From Cryptomeria japonica (Eukaryota; Streptophyta; Pinopsida; Cupressales; Cupressaceae), in NCBI RefSeq assembly GCF_030272615.1, contig NC_081405.1:160042317-160106316 (forward strand): a stretch of 64,000 nucleotides of DNA, read 5' to 3'. Below, in pieces: positions 59,401-64,000 of this stretch (positions are counted from its first letter, which is position 1; every line of letters starts with the position of its first letter). The notes under the pieces were generated by a model. That model did no database searches and was not told the DNA's origin. It saw nothing but the letters and a program-made list of their open reading frames with translations. Both the position numbers and the translations under genes were made by a program.

Positions 59401-60206
59401 CCAATAACCTTGTACATGCAATTTATTTTATAGGGCTATGATTCTTAAAAAGTTTACATTTATACTCAATTTATAATAAAAGAGGATATTCATGTAGTTC
59501 GGAATGTGTGATTATCATCTTATAATATATTTTGAGTATATAATAATGAGTGATTATGTAAATGCCATTCATTAGATAAATGTTACGTCAACACATGATA
59601 ATAATTTTGTAAAGTCAATGTTAAAATTAAATGATGTGGGTTATCTACAACTACTAGTATTAGGTCTTCTGCATTTGTCTTTCATAATAGCTAGGCATGG
59701 TTTGTCTTTTCATCTATCTCATATGGCAGCAAACTTTATTTCACTTAAAATCCCCAGAGTAGATTCTTCAAGGGTTGCTATAAATGATCCTTTTGGTGTA
59801 GACTCCAGGGGTCTACCAATCGTAGCTCTTAATGATTAATTATTTTCTTGTCACTGGTTCATTCTCTTATTGAAAATTTGGTGTCCTCTAATGGGGCTTC
59901 CGTGTTGGAGACAAATGTTATGCCCAAGGCAATGGTGGGTTCCTAGCTTTCTATTGGGTTTCAAATTTGCGAAGGATTTGATCTCTATTGTGGCATTTGA
60001 GAAGATCCCCTTGTAATTTTGGGGTCTAATGTTTTGGATGAAGTTGATTGTGCTTAGGAGGATTTAATATGTACATTTAATCCCTTATGGCCAAGTTTGT
60101 CTACTTTGCATGATTGAATATCTAGGTTTGGAAGCCATGTCTATCTAAGGGTGTTGATATATACCCTTTATGTAGGCGTCAAGGCTTTTTCATTATTGTT
60201 CAAGTT
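59401..60206. other. No gene recognised
   Basis: A plus-strand open stretch at 59618-59839 (73 codons) matches nothing I know. The remainder has no visible structure. Confidence 0.35.
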
Positions 60207-60758
60207 TACTAAAGATACATATATTTTATTCTTGAGAAGGTATGCTGGTTTAGGGATAAGGCTTTTTTTTTTTTTTTTTGTTTCTAAAGCCTTGTCATCC
60301 CTTTTCAACCCTCTTACAAAGTACTAAAGATACATAGTTTATTCTTGAGAAGGTTGTTGACGGGAATAATCATTATGTTATGTTGTTATATTATGTTTAT
60401 GTTGTCGTCGGTAATAATGAGTTACGGCGGTCAGTTAGTTGGCCGACGGGTAGGTAGTTGGAGTCGCGACGGTTGTGTCGCACCCCTTCGGGTATTATAT
60501 ATTGTGTACCTTTTCTTCGAAGTGGGATCATGTTAGTCGTGTCACATGTAATATTGACGACAGATTATAATATGAACATCCTTTGACATTAATGGCAAGC
60601 TTATTCTGGTACTTCTTTTGTATTGGCATTGTGCATTACTGTTCGATTTCTGTATTCTTCCTGTTTACCCAGTGAGGTAAACAAAGGTATGCTGGTTGGG
60701 GGATAAGGCTTTTTTTGTTTCTAGAGCCTTGTCATCCCTTTTCAACCCTCTTACAAAT
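60207..60758. repeat. Tandem duplication of about 110 bp, second copy split by a solo LTR
   Basis: Copy 1 (about 60207-60319) runs 'actaaagatacata..ttta' to 'ttttcaaccctcttacaaa'. Copy 2 begins at 60322 with the same words, is cut at 60354 by the solo LTR, resumes at 60684 and ends near 60758. Copy 1 has a T17 run where copy 2 has T7. Confidence 0.8.
60355..60683 (+). mobile_element. Short solo LTR (329 bp)
   Basis: Starts TGTTGACGGG, ends GAGGTAAACA; flanked by identical aaggt (60350-60354 and 60684-60688). The flanking tandem copy shows the empty site ('gagaaggtatgctgg' at about 60232). TATA-like 'attatatattg' near 60494. Orientation follows the TG..CA rule plus the TATA position. No 5S-like block, so it is not recognisably Cassandra. 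The small open frame 60345-60536 over it is not a gene. Confidence 0.85.
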
Positions 60759-60879
60759 CTTTCTTGGTGACTCCTGTATGGGTTATATTGTGAAACCTTC
60801 CTTTCTAGTTTTGTATAGACTCCACTTTGGAAGGTATTTGTAAATTTCCTTGTATCTTTTTGTCAAAAGTTCCTTTTAG

Positions 60880-61865
60880 ATCGATGTCATCTCCCACCTA
60901 CCTTTGCACCTATCGAGTTGAAATAAAACTCTTAAAGGGTTTGCTGGCAAAGATATAGCTCAAAGTGGAAGAGTTTGGAAACAACTAGATTGTGAGAATA
61001 TAGAATTTAGATGCCAAAAATGTTATGGCCTTGATCATAAGGAAGATTCTTGTTCCAAAATCAAGCATTATGTTTCTATTCAAGCTTCTTGGTGGAAGAA
61101 TGCTAGACCTCACCATTTTTCTATTTTTTGTGTTTTGGTTGGGGTCTTGAAGGTGTCCTTGCAATCTCGCTCTTCAACCCCTTACCTTCATCAGTTGTTA
61201 GTCCCCTTCCCACTTCTTCAAATTTTGTGGTTCTTGCTATGTCTACACCTTCCTTGATTTTGAGTCCTTATGCTTCTCAAATGTATGGTTTGGCACCCAC
61301 ACCCAGCCCCCTCCTTTCTAGCGGTGCTCCTTTATGTTGTTTCCAACCTTGTCTTCTACTTTCACTTGTTGGGCCTGGGTGGTACGACTCCCTCCCATCT
61401 TCCTTTGGTGGGTTGTAGCATCTTCTAGTTGCAAATTCCTTTCTATGTTCTGGTGTCTCTTCTTTGGTTGGGTAACATTCAGTTTCTCCCAGTGTTAAGG
61501 TGGTGGTGGTCCTCTGTATGATGTGTACGCAGTTCTCTTGTATGAGTGTCCCTTCAAAGATTGCTGTGGATTCTTCATTTCCAAACAGTTGTTGATCTTA
61601 GATAGGGCTATTTGAACAACAGTTCAATATCAGCATCATATGTCGAAAAAGAAGGCTTCTTCTCAAATGGTTCTGAAATCCCATGAGAATATTAGGCGGG
61701 CTAGCAAGATGTGTTTTGTCTAGTTTCCTTGGCTTGCTTCCAAACTTAGCTTTAGAGTTTTCTCCAGTTTTGGTCTTTCTAGTTTTATTGCCTATTTGTA
61801 ATAGCTTTTTCTTTGGGCATGGGCCCCTATAGAACCAACAATTATTCTATCATAAAAAATAAGAT
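60880..61865 (+). pseudogene. Worn LINE-like ORF1 remnant (low support)
   Basis: Near 61005-61050 the plus strand reads FRCQKCYGLDHKEDSC, a CCHC knuckle (C-x2-C-x4-H-x4-C) like those of plant LINE ORF1, preceded by a degraded stretch. Downstream is Pro/Ser-rich (61128-61418), then 'cccctatagaaccaacaatt' and 'atcataaaaaataag' at about 61826-61864, resembling a LINE 3' end with a short A tail. No endonuclease or RT is visible. It could also be a pseudogene of a zinc-knuckle host protein. Confidence 0.35.
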
Positions 61866-64000
61866 AAAAATGATGCCGCTTGCAATTAATGAAAATTGAA
61901 ACATCTCTTGAAATAGATGATAAAGTAGAGTTTATAAAACAAACGCAGAAAATTTCAAATGGTAATTAGATTAAATTATGCTACTTTCTAGGACTGTCGC
62001 ATTTGAAGTTTGTCTCTTCAAAACTGTCGCATACAGTGTGATAGGGCCACAGAGCCTCTTGACTTATATAGCCATAATTTTATTAGCAATAAAAACAAAG
62101 CTCTGATAGCAGAGTGTGTCCCCTGTAACTTTGAACAAGAAAACCAATGACATGAAATTTGCGTTCTCCCTCATTACAATAAGGATCTGCCCATTACAAA
62201 ATCATGTGCTTCTCTTCAAAATTTGGACATTGCATCCCAATATCCACTGAATAGAAGAATAATACAGAATTGAGTACGCATAGGACCAATCTTTTTAAAC
62301 GAATATGAATAACACATTGACTGGCACGCATGCACACACACACATATATATACAAATACATTTGTGTATGTGCGTGTATTCTTTCCATTTCACACCACCA
62401 GAACTAATCCTTTTCTGGAAACATAAGATTTCCATCCTGCATCTTTACTGGTGAAGGCATTAGATAAAAAGACTAAGCTCATGAACCAGTTGAGGAGCTC
62501 AAATTGTGTTTCTTGCCAACATTAAGCTTTATCAAGAATCCCTACAGTCAAAGTGATCAACTTGAAATCTTTGAAATATCATAAAGTATTCTATGTAAAA
62601 CAAAAAAAATATCCAGTTCAGAAGAAGCATGTAATGACAACGAAATCAATAAATACCAAATGTTAAAATAGGATTTGCTAAATGAAATTTGTAACAACAC
62701 CTAATAGAAATTCATTAAGATGTTTGAATACCACCCATACACAGAAAGTCTCAGTAACAATAGAATAATCAGCAAAATGGAATAGAAATTAAACTAAACT
62801 TACAGTAGAACTACTGTAAAGTAAAAGCACATATAAAAAGACTGGATTCATTCACCACTTCAAAATTTATATATTTACTTCCTACGTTTAGAAGAATTTT
62901 AGTAAAATAAATGTCATTTGGATAACTTCTGCTAGGATGTGAGGATTGTTTTACTAAATTTCAATGGTAATGAGTTGTTAATGTCATGCTTATTTAGACA
63001 TCATTAAAGTAGGTACAATGATGATTTCCATTGTCATAAGAAAACTGAATGATGGCATGTTCATCTTGATCTCTTGATTTGTATTCTTTGCCTAGTGTCT
63101 TCTCAAGGTTTGCTTCCATTCCTCGAGTATTTGCTGTAGGCTCTTTCCAGACTTAAAATAATAGAATCTCTACACTACAACCTAATATGTGCATCAGTAT
63201 TTGAATTTTCTTTGTTGGACCACCGGTTGAGGTTGACATGAGCTACATTTTACCTTTTAACCCTTTTCCCTCGGGATGAATTGTGACTAGGTGTCAATTA
63301 TGGAAAAGAAGTGCCTACAGAAGACTGAGTTGCAGGGCTGTTCCACATAATGTTGAACTTTGTGCCCACTCCATGTAGAAACATCATCTATTCCAACAAT
63401 ATGTTAATAGTGGAAACCCCATCTGTCACCAAAAGTTGCCATATACCATTGAGCTATATATTTGGAGAATTGAAACTTGTTCAATTGTTCATATAAGAAA
63501 TCTATGATCAGGAGACTTATTTTTGTTCAATAAAGAAATTATCCATTTAGATATCTGAAATTGCCTTATAAAATTTCAAGGTCTAGCGGGAAGCAAGCCA
63601 ACTGCTCATCAGATTAGTGACTGTACATGTAGACTGAAGCAAAGCAGTAGCGGGAAGTTGTATGGTGAGTGATGTCGACCAGTGGCTCATGTGGCAGATT
63701 TTGGGGAGGATTTAATAAAGTTAAACAGCCTGATGCACCCAATACTTGGTGTGTGTGCAGACCTAGCCTACTTGGTTGGCACAAAGATACTAAGGTGCCA
63801 TTTGAGGCAGACCCAGCAGTGGTTCTGTTGTAAGTTATGTTGTGGTCAGCAATTTGTGCGGAAGGTTAGTGGTTCAGTCATGACACTTTAATTTCTGAGG
63901 TGTGTTACACTAGAGACTCTTGACTGTTCTTGCACATGTGCCTGAAAAATTAAAAAAATTGCCAAAACTCCCAAAGATTAAGTTGTGTTGCCTGACAAAT
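61866..64000. other. No gene recognised; short CA/TA microsatellite at about 62333-62355
   Basis: AT-rich non-coding sequence. The small frames 62388-62194 (minus) and 63682-63891 (plus) show no domain. The microsatellite 'cacacacacacatatata' is short. I see no promoter, RNA gene or repeat boundary. Confidence 0.4.

Noticed and set aside
62096-62112. Reverse primer-binding site (gctctgata)
   Set aside because: Only 9 bases match and no LTR end is next to it; the motif is part of a small palindrome ctctgatagcagag.

Overview
This 64 kb window looks like intergenic DNA from a large-genome land plant, most plausibly a gymnosperm such as a conifer; that assignment is an inference. I see no intact host gene, no tRNA or rRNA gene and no CRISPR array. 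Nearly everything I can explain is retrotransposon DNA: copia LTR elements, large LTR elements without a recognisable pol, LINEs, solo LTRs and foldback-type repeats, inserted into one another.

The nesting can be read from terminal repeats and target-site duplications (TSDs). The oldest recognisable unit is element D, a minus-strand copia element. Its 3' LTR is near 2690-3400, its pol at 3417-6416, its gag at 48544-48650 plus 56403-57131, and its 5' LTR near 58320-58928. D is split by E1 (6417-48543, minus strand, TSD tttac), a 42 kb unit with 1.55 kb LTRs. E1 is in turn interrupted by copia element A (8858-22704, plus), by solo LTR E3 (26270-27929, TSD caagc) and by E2 (about 29174-45004, minus). 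Copia element B (14702-21514, TSD gtttt) sits inside the 3' LTR of A. Element C (36984-44755, TSD ggaat/ggact) sits inside the 5' LTR of E2. The gag of D also carries two minus-strand LINE insertions at nearly the same site (48651-52926 and 52940-56402). The layers reach D>E1>A>B and D>E1>E2>C.

A, B and D carry gag-protease-integrase-RT-RNase H polyprotein remnants with many stops and frameshifts, so they are dead copies. C has LTR ends and a primer site like A and B but no pol. It carries a coiled-coil/zinc-knuckle gag-like ORF and a separate 1121-codon reading frame (39922-43287) that keeps one frame despite 11 nonsense codons. The second LINE carries a 534-codon frame (53162-54766) between its RNase H and its poly(A) tail, where plant LINEs normally have no ORF. 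These two extra ORFs are the most interesting things here.

E1 and E2 have a purine tract before the 3' LTR but no recognisable gag or pol. Both hold proline/serine-rich minus-strand reading frames and long arrays of diverged simple repeats, and look non-autonomous. The flanks (1-2690 and 58929-64000) hold an LTR fragment, a foldback element, one solo LTR with a clean TSD (60355-60683), a worn LINE-like remnant and otherwise unexplained AT-rich sequence.
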